Shown here piece by piece: positions 47,501 through 57,847 of a DNA stretch of 64,000 bases. Each line of letters starts with the position of its first letter. Within the stretch, counting starts at the first letter, position 1. This DNA comes from Breviolum minutum Mf 1.05b.01 (Eukaryota; Sar; Dinophyceae; Suessiales; Symbiodiniaceae): assembly GCA_000507305.1 (NCBI GenBank), contig DF241625.1, positions 12,531 to 76,530 on the forward strand. Direction: 5' to 3'. The notes beneath the pieces were generated by a model. It ran no database searches. It was given only the letters and a program-made list of their open reading frames with translations, and had not been told where the DNA came from. Position numbers and translations under genes: made by a program.

Positions 47501-50500
47501 ACCACTGGAAAAATTCAATGTGTGAAGATGAGTCACTGCAACCCTTCAAATGATGACGACAGAATGCTCGCCAAGCACCTCCACCTCCACCTTTCCTTGA
47601 ATATGCTCTACGTTTCTTGGGTTTCATCTTCCCTTTGGGTTTTCCACGCTGAGCAAACTCCTTCCATATCCTGTGCTGCCTAATCACCCACTCTCCACTG
47701 AGATTTTGCATATGGATTGGCCATGTTTGCACACTCTTTGCTACTACTAGCCTTCGTGTGGCACTATGTCTTGCTTCAATGCCAAGAATGTCAATGTCTA
47801 TAATGGTGGCCAACGCCACCAGCAGACTCATGCACTCTGCAGATAGCAAACTTCCCTCACTTGGATACTTCTTCAATACTGTTGTGGTTAGCTGATCTCT
47901 CATGCATGGCCTAGTCTCGAGGACTGTATCGGTGTCTCCCTCAAGGACACCAAAGAGAGAGAATGGACAGCCCCTGTGATAGCTTGTCACATGATGTTCT
48001 ACAGCACTACCTGCACGTGCTAACAAACGAAACATCAACGATCGCATGCTTTCGGTCAAGGCAGCTGCAGGCAAAGCTGGGTGGATTGATTTCATCAGTT
48101 TTTCAAGGTCAGAATTGAACTGTCCAATTTGCTTACCCCGCCAACATTCCAACACCCTGAAAGTACGACTTTGTCCCCGTAGGACTCTGCGTTCCTGTGC
48201 TCGATCAAACCCTTCAGCGCTGAGTTTGATGAATGCTTGCGTCAAATGATTGATGGGCTCCATACAAATAGAAAGAACAATCAAAACATCACCAGGTTTC
48301 GAAGCAACATACTGGCTAGCCTTTGCCTTAGTTGCCTTCTTTTTGGCATGCCAATCGATGTTTTTGTCATCGAACTCCTGTTGCTGTTGGGTGGTTGCTT
48401 CCTCCTCCTTTTCAGTTGGGGCAACATCAACAAGAGCACTGGCAGTGCTGATCTCTGCTGCATCTGTATGGGCATAGGCTGATATGTTTGCTAACGCGAG
48501 ACCCATCCATGAATTTGCAAGAGGATTAGACTTGGCTGGTGGGTTAGCTTTTGGTTCTGACTTTACCCCATAAAACCTTAGCAGTAGTGGGGTAAGGAGA
48601 TTGTGGTGGGATGCTAGCAATGCACACCAATGGATTGCATTCTCATATCCCAGGAAACTGGACCGATTGATTGTGGGACACGCATGTGGGACCAGGGCTG
48701 GGACCACAAACATGTGCATCATGCGAAGCAAAACTTGTCGATCCAAACGTTGAGAAGCACAGAAACGTACAGCATCTTCAATTTGAATGTCTCCATTCAT
48801 AAGGTGTTCTAAGATGAACCGTTGTTTCTTCTTCAACAGTGGTTTGGTCTTCTGTTTTCTGCTTGTTGTGTTGGTGAACCCAAGCAGCAAGTCATATATA
48901 GCCTCCCTGTAGTGTGTTGATTGAGGGGTGGCAATGTGAACTTCCACACGTTCAACCAAAATGTCGGCAAGGTGTTTCCTCAATAATTTTGTTGTACCTG
49001 CAAACTCCAGACTCTTTCCAATTGCCAAGACCCCAGACACATGGCCCTCGACTAGTGACATCATGCTTTTCACACAACGTCCCAACTTGTGAATGAGGCA
49101 ATGCGAATGCCAATCAACCCAATTGGGATTGTCGTGTTGGAATGACTTCTCCACACATATATTGGAAGAGTGCATATCTGTACAAGGCAAGTTGCAACAC
49201 ATTGGAAACATCTTTGCAATCTCTTGCAGATTGGCAATGTTATCTTCAATCTGCAACTGTGCATGTTTGATGCATTCTGCCCTTGTTGTGGACAACACTT
49301 GCAACCATGTAGGAGCCTTTCCAACTACTTGAAAAAAATGACAGTTTTGGATATCCTCTAGCAGCATCATAATTTCAAACTCTGTCTGAAGTACCTTACC
49401 TGCTACCCCAACTTGTCCTTCTGTGGGAGCTTCTGGAAGGGCGAGATTTTTTTCTTCTTCTTCTATCCGTATTCGAAGTGGTGTTTCATCATACCGACGC
49501 TTTTTTGCAAAACAAATTGGCCTATATTGACCTGATTCAATCAAAGACTTGACTTTGGCAAAGTAAGCAGCCCACAACTGTCCTCCAGCTATGGTCAAAC
49601 AGCAAGCTACACGACGTAGATTTCTACTCTCTGATGTCCGGCTAGTTTCATGTTGTTCTGCTGTTTTGGCAATACTAGCCAAAGCACTCTTCTCCGACAA
49701 CAAAAGTCTAACCCCAGGGTTTTCATCAGGATCTGCCTCCAAATCCTCCTGTTTCGATTGATTCGTTGCAAAGGAAAGCAATTGTCTTTGCAATGTTGTC
49801 CCTGTGGAAGACATGTCCATATCTGATCCCCCTACCAAAGAGTTGGCCTTGGCCACACCACTGCCACATACTTGCTGTGGAAGTGAGGCTGCATTTTGAT
49901 TGAGATACCTTCTGAAGTCTCTGCTACCAAAGGTCCCTTTGGGACGTCCCACTGGCCTGCGGACATGATCTTGTGTGGCGGTATCGACAATTGCTAGGGC
50001 ATCCCCAGCTTCGCGGGCACTGCTGGTCTCTAGCTGCTCTGCAACCGAAAGCCATTTATGCTCCATGGCACATGCTGCAAGTGGAATGTTGCAGATGTGA
50101 AAATCTTGATTCTGGATCTCCCCCCTCACAAAGTCACTGGTTATCAGAACATTGTGCCCTAAGACTCGAAGACTCTAAGTCTAGTGAAAACGCGATGTAT
50201 ATGGATATATCTTGTTATATATCATACGTACATATATACAGTTCATATTTGTTTACATATATCTATATTCATGTACATACGCACATGTAGGTCCATGATC
50301 TTTGATGATTTGCTCTCTCTTTCTGTATTTCCAATGGCTATATGGCTATATGGCTACGGCTACGCAATACTCATCCTTCTTCTCCAAATCCTGTGCTTGA
50401 TACTTGTTAATGAGCAAAGGAACAAAGACCAAACCCACAGAACATTTCAATATATCTAAAATAGTATGCCTTGGATATGCTGCCAATTTGTATGCTGACG

Positions 50501-51697
50501 ACACCCCGGCCGCCCACCCTACAATCTTGACTCGACTGTCCTTGGCCGCATAATCTTGTACCATGTCTTCATGTCCAGGTTGAGCACGCAAACAAAGTAG
50601 CCATGGTTCAGCTTCAGGTTGTGCAATCCATCCAAGAACCTATAGTCAGACAACAAAGCTTCTACTGTACAGTACAGTACTCATGAGTTTGATGTGGAAA
50701 TTCAAGGGAATGTTTATTCAAAACTGTTTTTTTGATCCAGGATAGACGAGTCGAGGAACATCTGGAGAGGTGTTTGGTTTGATCCTGCTTCGATAGGTTT
50801 ACCAAAACCATCTGTTTGTTCAAATACGGCATGGATTGGCTGGAACATCTCAAGCATCTTGTAGGAGTCTGTGAAGGTATGATCTGACAAGTGATGGTCA
50901 AGAACAGTACCTTTGAAACGCTTGCCTCTCTGAATTGAAAAGGGGTTGCAAGGGGTTCCCATGATGAGAAGGTCAGGTTCACACGCTGAAGTACAACCGG
51001 TACATCCTGGATGAAGTGTGCAAGCACGACTACACAACTGATCTGAAAGATTCAAGTACATATGATCAAAGTTGTGGTTGGCCAGTGCGAAACTCCGGAA
51101 GGACTTCTCTGGCTCAGACCCCGCAACCATCTTGTATGGAATCTGCAACTCCTGTTGTATGGAATCTGCAACAGGGGTTGACTTCTATGGCACTATGTAT
51201 ATCTCTATGGTGATACGGACTGCTAGCTCCTAGCAGGTGGGTATATAGATAGATTGTTATGTGATGCAAGCGTGCCCTTGTGCTGATACCTGGGATGTAA
51301 CCTGGTCATTGCCAGAAACATCTACTGCTAATTACTAGTCTATGACTGAATCTATCCATCAAGATTCAAAAAATCAACACAGTCAACAATGTTCTTCCTT
51401 GGCTCGACCCCCCCCCCCACCCTCCAAACGAACGTCCTTAAGCACAGCACCCTCAGCACAGCATCCAGTACACGAACTGACCACTGACAAGGGAGGCATC
51501 TTGGAGAGACCCAGTGGTGCCTGGAAGCCTGCTTGTTTGGAAACTTGCTTGAGGCGACGTGTCCAGGGCATCTCATTTCCAGCTCTGGTGCTGGTACCCT
51601 CATTCTCAGACACACTACCCCCTATTTCATTTGACAGCTCGTCGGATTCCGCTTGGGAAGCCAGAGCAATATCTGCTGCCCTAGCCCAAGTTTGCAT
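41524..51697 (-). CDS. divergent DNA (cytosine-5) methyltransferase, split gene
   Basis: Transfers methyl groups from S-adenosylmethionine to cytosine C5 in DNA, in the nucleus (role by family). Exons: 51437-51697 (ATG at 51697; motif I region VVSSCTGCCAEG), 50760-51151 (motif IV LLIMGTPCNPFS with the catalytic Cys; motif VI AVFEQTDGF), 50541-50639 (HGYFVCVLNLDMKTWYKIMR), 43805-43890 (RIYMIFLRKDKY, the strand after motif VIII), and 41524-42008 (motif IX REMMWLQGH, motif X LAGEGMALPCLG). The first four exons join in phase; donors are GA, GT and GA. A further piece at about 43150-43325 (ALVQMQEAKGPFALSTLLAR, after GTGTCAG|G) is probable but out of phase as drawn. The Pro-Cys is kept, but motif IV has T-P-C-N for P-P-C-Q and motif VI has EQT for ENV. 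Activity is uncertain. Confidence 0.82.
42245..42841. repeat. about 236-bp element in two direct copies
   Basis: Copies at 42245-42476 and 42604-42841 share a shared order of parts: ATCACAAAAAAA, an AT-rich palindromic core (CATAAATTTATG), TTGTGATTTCCCAAGAATTT, CCATTTGGAAACC, and AGAACTGGAGGTCGC at the end. A single N (42384) lies in copy 1. The AT-rich head of each copy is itself a near-palindrome. It sits in an intron of the methyltransferase gene. Confidence 0.8.
44786..46490 (-). CDS. nested mobile-element-like ORF, 3' part, frameshifted
   Basis: Two frames abut at 45958-45981: an upstream frame (starting about 46490, MGLMDTQWSDLCRMLSDAEC, with lysine-rich and Ser-rich parts) and a downstream frame that begins YIGFVNYSSYAFAGLELVRV and runs to a stop at 44786. 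A run of seven A on the plus strand (45975-45981) lies exactly where one extra base would join them. The downstream part has a Lys/Arg/Gly-rich linker, a long acidic linker, a Pro-rich region, and a Cys-rich patch (FCNCPRHEDC). It follows the 876-residue ORF on the same strand inside the methyltransferase intron. Function unknown. Confidence 0.6.
46560..46620. repeat. (TA)n microsatellite with one N
   Basis: TA run broken by a single N at 46598. Similar TA tracts occur at 28350-28375, 31340-31445 and 44120-44140. Confidence 0.9.
46840..47400 (-). CDS. nested mobile-element-like ORF, middle exon
   Basis: After ACCCTCAG|T the frame reads SQTSNLGGRPSKAQLQQVHA then WVRMGELACVAHRHGFSAFA and a charged helical region. 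GGRPSKAQ resembles the GRPKGTFG motif of the next ORF upstream, so both may carry AT-hook-like DNA-binding segments. The join to 47499-50157 is not resolved. Confidence 0.5.
   Translation of the reverse strand: MKILATYPQSQTSNLGGRPSKAQLQQVHAQYLLVKQNGGPQWNYWVRMGELACVAHRHGFSAFAARSRRSQAKTDSASECNTIVSTAAFQSSLKIERNRWINESKTIKAQEDAEEKEVAEQMQGHANQLHMPFLESDSFQVAKAALPGSSCHPPCAFVRIPTDEVAKERGCAVFSSRWFSLQGLFV
47499..50157 (-). CDS. transposase-like protein (about 880 residues), nested in the methyltransferase intron
   Basis: One uninterrupted frame opens after GTCTTAG|G at about 50157 and stops at 47499. Near the N terminus is an AT-hook-like RRPVGRPKGTFG. Around residues 340-400 is a block with Asp, Asn, Glu, Trp and CxxH landmarks (TDMHSSNICVEKS, then W-x-x-W-H-S-H-C-L-I-H-K-L). 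I associate this arrangement with multi-copy dinoflagellate proteins of suspected RNase H-like transposase type. That assignment rests on memory of the general pattern and is not proven. The C terminus is Lys/Arg-rich. It is on the same strand as the host gene and lies between host exons at 50541 and 43890. Confidence 0.65.
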
Positions 51698-51989
51698 GGT
51701 GAATGGTGTCGATCTTGATCCAAAAAATCAGCTATGTGAAGCAGACATGACCACAGGGAATACGTATCTCTACTTGCATTCTATGTTTTAGAAGAACATC
51801 ATATGTCATATGTCACTGCCACTGCAATGTTGAGATCTTCTTCTCAATTTCATGGCTGAAAATGCCACTGTTTGCATCCAGTTCTCCAATTTTGATTGGA
51901 GCTTGCTTGTAATTACACAATACAGCATTGATTCAGGATGAATCCAAAACTGCATGAAAACCAAACAGAAACCATAGGAAACCATCAAG

Positions 51990-52254
51990 AATCAACACGC
52001 AAAAATGAAAAACAATAAACTATTCAATAAACTTCTGAAATCTCATAAAATATTCATAAACAAAATATATATGTAAATTCCACAAGACAATTAATCATAT
52101 TTTTTTCACAAATGCAGTTCATAAAAAAACTGTAAATATATCAAAAATAAAATTATTTTGGATTCCTGTGTCTGTGGCTGGCTTGGACGTCTTAATTTTA
52201 TGGTAACCGAAGGGACCAAGATTTTCCTTTTTCACAGGTCAGTTTGTGTGATCT

Positions 52255-52291
<37 letters not shown>

Positions 52292-52300
52292 CCACCAGGC
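51990..52300. repeat. AT-rich tract and (AAC)n microsatellite
   Basis: AATAAACTATTCAATAAAC-type sequence at 52000-52150, then about 12 AAC units at 52257-52292. It separates the methyltransferase start from the next upstream gene. No relic spliced leader or promoter motif was recognised before 51697. Confidence 0.75.
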
Positions 52301-52448
52301 TAAAGCCAACTCACAAATGTTACATCATTTTGGAGTGCCTTGTCGCCATTGTCACTAGTTTGTGGACTTGGATCTTTGTCATTGGGGCCTTAGTCATTGT
52401 GAGCCTGGCAAAATGGGAAAAATAAAATCTCCTGGATCTGAGATATCA

Positions 52449-54850
52449 ACCATCAGAATCTGGAAGCTCTTCCAGCTGTAAACGAGATAGAACAAAGTCG
52501 AAAACCACGTCCTACACCACAACGTTGTTAAGGCAACCAAAAATACGACCCCTTTTTCCCAAAAAGAGCTGTGACAAAGTCAGGTTGAGATTCAAAACAA
52601 TCACTCAGACTCATGCAACAGATTTGCTAGCCCCAAAAATAGTCACGACTTTGGAAGTTTGTCCAAGCAGCAAATGGTCCTCACTGGCCACCAGCAACTC
52701 ATCAGCATCTAAGATCTCAACCAAGACTCGAGCAGGGAGTCGCCTTCCGGTAACTTCATATATCAAACAACGCAGGAGGTCAATACTCAGCAAAATTGAA
52801 ATCTGAGATCGTGACAGCAATGCAGTTTTCATCTCAGAATTGGTGAGAAAAGGTTGGAACCTGAACTTTTTCTCCCCTGAAACCATCTCTAAAACCCCTC
52901 ATCACGCCAAGACATACCAACCACTCACTCCAAACCTTTCAAATCTCTTTCCAGGGACCAGACTTTCGAACAATGAGCTCCACAGCACCATCACGAATTT
53001 GACGGAGTGCAGCACCTTGTGACTAAATGACGATGTTTTTTTCTATGGCTGGAGCCGTTGACATGCTATGGACCTTTTGATCTCAAGAACGGCGACTTGA
53101 AAAAAGATTCACACCCAAAAAGGTTCAAAATCTCTTGACAAAGGAACCCCAACTGCGAACACATCCAGTCAACATCACTGAATCACATCATCTAGGACTC
53201 CCCAGCCATCATCAGTGCCCGGGATGTGAAAACGACAATACTGCTCCAACAGCAAAGGTGCAGTGTCTTCAAAAGCTGCCTCAAAAAAAAGGCCAACACA
53301 AAATCACGTCTCTGCTATGAAAAGATACATCATACAAAAATGATATCTCAAAACCAGTGGCCGAGGAAATTGACTCATGTACACCTTGATGCAGAAAGCA
53401 TGTTCTTTTCCATGCTAGATTTTGTTGGTCCAATCCCTGCCTCAATGCGACGACCCATGGCTTCAAACAGACTGCTAATTTGGAGGATGTCTGCAATCTT
53501 CAGCAGAAGAAGAGCCTTGAAGCCATAGAATTTCATGTTTCATGCCATGTTTCAACGAGATTGGAATCTTATACCAACTTGAAGCATTCATGATTTTTCC
53601 GTGCCTTGGATGCTGGCGCCTCAAATGCAGCCTGATTCTCCGAGTACATGAAATCCAGGGCATCCTTGAAAAACGGCTTGGAGACAGGTTAGGTTGGCTA
53701 TTCTTTGCTGGAACAGGATCTCCCTAGGTTCTACGCCACTTTTGTGGGGTGTACGCAACATCAAAGACCTGATTGCAAGAGGCGACATACATGACTTTAC
53801 CATCCCAAATGATCCCTAGGCAAGGTAGAAAAGGTGTGTTCGCCCTTCCTTTAAATCCAGGCAACTTGTTTTCGAGCCGTCCCAATTGATCCTAGAGTTC
53901 AACAACAAACCAGGCCCAAAGTGCCCCAAAAGCCCAAAGGATTTGAGGCCATCTTTGGAGGTTTGTAAGTGCTCCGTAGAGAACTTAGAGCAACTGCAAT
54001 TAAAACGAACAAGTATGATAATTCATCACGAAAGAAATATCGTCATGAGACAAAAAGTATGGAAAAAATGCGAAGAAAACTGAAAAGGCGGTGGCCAAGC
54101 ATAATACACGGCATCATTTTGAAGCTGTTGGGTAACAGTGTGGTCCCGAATACCCCCTCCTCAAAGGCTGAATGGCAGGATGTAGGCAGCACCTAAAAGC
54201 AGCGAGCCCAGATTTGGGAACTGTTGGTACCAAAAAATCCTGCACCATTTTGAATAGAAAGCATATACTGTAATATCATAAGCATAAACATTGATTTGAT
54301 GCCCGAAACCTGAATATACACATATTTGTGTATATATATATATATTATATATCTTTTGTTTTGAAATATACCGAAGGTAAAACCAAAACTTTACAAGAAC
54401 ATGCGAATCCTGCATCTTCAAATGCTCAATTTTCCTTGGGCACCTCAGTGAGATCGCTTCCTTTGGCATTGCCCTGTTCCGTGCGAGCCGCAATACCTCG
54501 GCGAATCATCTTCCCAACAAAAAAGGGGAGATGTTCGTTTCCAGGAGGGTAGATTTCTGTTGGAAAGAAACCACCCAGCAATTCTACTATACCATGTTTT
54601 TTTCGGAAATATCACATACAACACTAAAAAACATCTTTGCACCTTAGTCCATACGGAAATTCTTCACCTTAACCTTTGAGACCCTGCACAAATACCTTCG
54701 GTTTCTGTGCCCAGAAAACTTTACCCGGAAGCTGCTGAACTCTACGGAGTTCATTATTTGTGCCAGCGTTTCCTGCCAGAAACTGATTCCTACAACCTGG
54801 CGAACAAAAAACCCTTCTGAAGGTCTTGTTGGAAAAAAAAACTTCACCTA
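52449..54850 (-). CDS. multi-exon unrecognised protein upstream of the methyltransferase
   Basis: Coding-like exons from high to low coordinates: about 54690-54800 (NQFLAGNAGTNNELRRVQQL), about 54440-54560 (YPPGNEHLPFFVGKMIRRGI then GSDLTE|GT), about 53720-53812 (GIIWDGKVMYVASCNQVFDV), about 53600-53700 (PFFKDALDFMYSENQAAFEA), about 53395-53520 (LLLLKIADILQISSLFEAMG), about 53190-53285 (EAAFEDTAPLLLEQYCRFHI, after TTTTGAG|G), about 52620-52850 (RRLPARVLVEILDADELLVA) and a short last exon with stop at about 52449 (LEELPDSDG). Phases were not all checked. It could be more than one gene. No family recognised. Confidence 0.5.
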
Positions 54851-54939
54851 GTGCTCTTCGGGAATTATATATGAATAACAATCAGAAAAAAACAAGAAGC
54901 AAGAGAACAAGAAGAAGAATGATAACCACCATCACGACC

Positions 54940-54947
54940 ACCATCCA

Positions 54948-55020
<73 letters not shown>
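54940..55020. repeat. (ATC)n microsatellite abutting the gap
   Basis: At least 24 ATC units run into the N block. The poly-Ile, poly-Asp and poly-Met frames across it are artefacts. Confidence 0.95.
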
Positions 55021-55263
55021 NNNNNNNNNNNNNNNNNNNNNNNNNNNNNNNNNNNNNNNNNNNNNNNNNNNNNNNNNNNNNNNNNNNNNNNNNNNNNNNN
55101 NNNNNNNNNNNNNNNNNNNNNNNNNNNNNNNNNNNNNNNNNNNNNNNNNNNNNNNNNNNNNNNNNNNNNNNNNNNNNNNNNNNNNNNNNNNNNNNNNNNN
55201 NNNNNNNNNNNNNNNNNNNNNNNNNNNNNNNNNNNNNNNNNNNNNNNNNNNNNNNNNNNNNNN
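55021..55263. other. assembly gap (N)
   Basis: 243 N. The microsatellite on its left edge is the likely cause. The sequence style changes beyond it (small ORFs, hairpin family), so a scaffolding mis-join here cannot be excluded. Confidence 0.98.
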
Positions 55264-55478
55264 ACAGTCACTGTGCTTCAGTGAGGGGGATGCCAAAAAT
55301 GTTTAAGCCTACATCTTTCACACAATGTTTCACCACTTCAAACTTCCTGCTTCAACACTCCGTAGCACCTTTTTTCTTCTCCGCACTGTCTCCACTTTAG
55401 GTATGAAAAATTCACCCCAATCGGCAGCGGCCCGCAAAGACACACGGCAGAAACCCAATGGTCAAAAGACATGCGAAA

Positions 55479-55507
55479 TCATTGTAGCGCGCAAACGCAT
55501 ACAATGA
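55479..55507 (-). repeat. hairpin copy, inner GCG/CGC, outer TCATTG/CAATGA
   Basis: Six outer pairs plus three inner pairs around loop CGCAAA. The inner stem differs at two of three pairs from the common GTC/GAC form and pairing is kept by matching changes. Confidence 0.85.
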
Positions 55508-55849
55508 CTTCACCGATGTGCAATCATTGCAGCACGCAAATGCATACTACGAACATGTCCGCTCATTCTCACCCTTGCACTTTAACGTGATTGCTGGATG
55601 CCTTCAAAACATCGAAAATCATTGCAGCCCGCAAAGACATACAATATTGCTTTTAGATTTTCTCTTGTCTTCGTGGCCGCAATCCGCAAAGACATACGAC
55701 CTGAAGAAACTTTTACTGTCAGATGTCCTATATACGTGAAAAACCTAACCATTGCAGTCCGCAAAGACATACAATGTTCCTTTGAGATCATCTCTTCTGT
55801 TCGTAGCCGCAGTCCGCAGTCCGCACAGACATACGTCATGCTAGAATCA

Positions 55850-56045
55850 CATCAGGATTTGTCTGTTTCTAGTAGACAGTGCTCGTTGTCGAGTTCCTTG
55901 CGACGCCGCAAGTGTGTGAAGATGCTGATCCGGTGTTACCACTCGTGGATCAGAGACTACTGTCTCAATACCGTCATCCACAATCATGTCATCATCTGAT
56001 ATGGGCTATATGGGTCTGCCTTCACAAATGAGACTGTCTCTTGCT
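55850..56045 (-). pseudogene. degenerate copy of the small ORF at 59269-59493
   Basis: The frame reads PISDDDMIVDDGIETVVSDP then TPDQHLHTLAASQGTRQRAL. It parallels the 59.3-kb ORF (SDDDMIVDDPPVLTPDQHLH). A TAG replaces the TGG of the other copy just before PISDDD, and an insertion separates DD from DP. It ends in the same RNRQILM as its partner. Confidence 0.6.
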
Positions 56046-56046
56046 A

Positions 56047-57576
56047 TTATTGTGCGTGGCGAGTCATTGCAGCACGCAAATGCATATATGCGTCAAAGTA
56101 ATCGTTTGCGTGTGATCGCAAGCGATTACCCCAGCAAAGGACAGATCCATCTTCCCGAATGGCAGCAAAGCCAGCACCTGTTACTTGAATGTCCTGCACA
56201 CCTTTGAGCTGATCTTGAACTGCTGCGCTGTCGCTGCCGTACAGTTTGTGACCCCAGCTAACGACAGATCCATCTTCCAGTATCGCAGCAAAGGCCCCAA
56301 GAGTACCTTTAATCTTCGTAACGCCCTTGAGCTGATCTCGAACTGCCGAACTGTCACCGCCCCACTCCGCGTGACCCCAGGTAACGACGGATCCATCTTC
56401 CCGAATCGCTGCGAAGGCCCCGTACATCGTGGCTTGAATCTGCTGAACACTGTGGAGCTGATCTCGAACTGCCGAACTGTCACCGCCCCACTCCGCGTCA
56501 CCCCAGGTAACGACGGATCCACCTTCCCGAATCGCAGCAAAGGCGTCTGCTGTGGATTGAATCTGCCGGATCCCCATGAGCGGATATGGTACTTCCCAAT
56601 ATGTATCAGGCCACACAACCGCTGAACCATCTGCCATTATCGCAGCAAAAATCCCCGATGTGGCTTGAATTTGCACCACACCCTTGAGCCGATCTTGCCT
56701 ATACATAGAACCGTCTCCGCCGTGGGTTTCATCACCCCAGGCAACCACTGAACCATCTGCCAGTATCGCAGCAAAGGCGTCAGCTGTGGATTGAATCTGC
56801 AGCACGCCCTTGAGCTGATCTTGCACTGCCGAACTGTCACCGCCACACTCTGCGTCACCCCAGGTAATGACGGATCCATCTGCCTTTATGGCAGCAAAGG
56901 CCGCAAATGTGACTTGAAGCTGCTTTACGCCCTTGAGCTGATCTCGAACTGCCGAACTGTCACCACCATAGCGTGCTGCACCCCAGGTAACAACAGTGCC
57001 ATCTTCCAGAATTGCAGCAAAGGCCCCACCTGTGGCTTGAATCTGCTCCACACCCTTGAGTTGATCTTGAACTGCCGAACTGTGACCACCACGGTATGGA
57101 TTTCCCCAGGTAACAACAGATCCATCTTCCATAATTGCAGCAAAGGCCGCCGCTGTGGATTGAATGTGCTTGACACCTGTGAGGTGATCCCCAGTACGCC
57201 TCCAGTACAGAAAAGATGTATCTTCCAAAAGAAACGTCCAGCAGGTGTGAGTGTCGGATTGTGCGTTCTTCACATCATCTTCTTCACACCAGCATGCGAC
57301 CGATCCATCTGCCAGAATTGCAGCAAAGCCATGCAGCGTTGCCGCCACTTGCGGTTGAAGTGCCAGAGCTATGACGCAGTCTCCATGTTGTATTTCTGCT
57401 TCCTCTAAGGTTTTGTTTTCATGCACTAATACCCGATTCTTGGCAGTGACAAGTTTCAGGTGCTTCTTCCCCAATGCTAGTTCAGCCTTTGTCCGTAACA
57501 TTCCAACCGTGCCAGACGGCAGAAGTGACAGGACTTCAACGTGCCCATTAGGCAAGGCTACATCAATTTGGAGCAT
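56047..57576 (-). CDS. ubiquitin-like plus RCC1-type repeat protein, intronless
   Basis: A single 509-codon frame from ATG at 57576. Residues 1-70 form a ubiquitin-like domain (VEVLSLLPSGTVGMLRTKAE; LEEAEIQHGDCVIAL). Residues 80-485 hold ten repeats of about 40 residues with the theme AFAAIxxDGSVVTWG then GGDSSAVRDQLKGV, as in RCC1/HERC-like beta-propellers. The tail diverges. Proteins of this kind are very abundant in dinoflagellates; a protein-interaction or ubiquitin-linked role is inferred from the family. The lack of introns suggests retroposition. The C-terminal dozen codons (MHLRAAMTRHAQ) coincide with a copy of the hairpin family at 56061-56094. Confidence 0.9.
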   Translation of the reverse strand: MLQIDVALPNGHVEVLSLLPSGTVGMLRTKAELALGKKHLKLVTAKNRVLVHENKTLEEAEIQHGDCVIALALQPQVAATLHGFAAILADGSVACWCEEDDVKNAQSDTHTCWTFLLEDTSFLYWRRTGDHLTGVKHIQSTAAAFAAIMEDGSVVTWGNPYRGGHSSAVQDQLKGVEQIQATGGAFAAILEDGTVVTWGAARYGGDSSAVRDQLKGVKQLQVTFAAFAAIKADGSVITWGDAECGGDSSAVQDQLKGVLQIQSTADAFAAILADGSVVAWGDETHGGDGSMYRQDRLKGVVQIQATSGIFAAIMADGSAVVWPDTYWEVPYPLMGIRQIQSTADAFAAIREGGSVVTWGDAEWGGDSSAVRDQLHSVQQIQATMYGAFAAIREDGSVVTWGHAEWGGDSSAVRDQLKGVTKIKGTLGAFAAILEDGSVVSWGHKLYGSDSAAVQDQLKGVQDIQVTGAGFAAIREDGSVLCWGNRLRSHANDYFDAYMHLRAAMTRHAQ

Positions 57577-57817
57577 GTGGAGCTACTATCACGGGCGGGT
57601 CGCAAAACCACANGACGCAGTCTCCATGCTGTATTTCTGCTTCCTCTAAGGTTTTGTTTTCATCCACTAATACCCGATTCTTGGCAGTGACAAGTTTCAG
57701 GCGCTTCTTCCCCAATGCTAGTTCGGCCTTTGTCCGTAACATTCCAACCGTGCCAGACGGCAGAAGTGACAGGACTTCAACGTGCCCATTGGGCAAGGCT
57801 ACATCAATTTGGAGCAT
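57563..57817 (-). pseudogene. truncated second copy of the ubiquitin-like N terminus
   Basis: Sequence 57614-57852 repeats 57373-57612 with a handful of substitutions (for example K to R and H to D in the protein). It is cut off at the N at 57613 after EEAEIQHGDCV. This may be an assembly duplicate (unmerged allele) rather than a real second gene. Confidence 0.8.
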
Positions 57818-57847
57818 GTGGAGCTACTATCACGGGCGGGTCGCAAA

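Noticed and set aside
44786-50157. Terminal inverted repeats of a nested transposon
   Set aside because: No matching inverted termini or target duplications were found by eye around 44.7 and 50.2 kb; the nested-element view rests on ORF content and host-exon phase only.
54826-55296. Poly-Ile, poly-Asp and poly-Met frames
   Set aside because: Direct translation of the ATC microsatellite and N gap.
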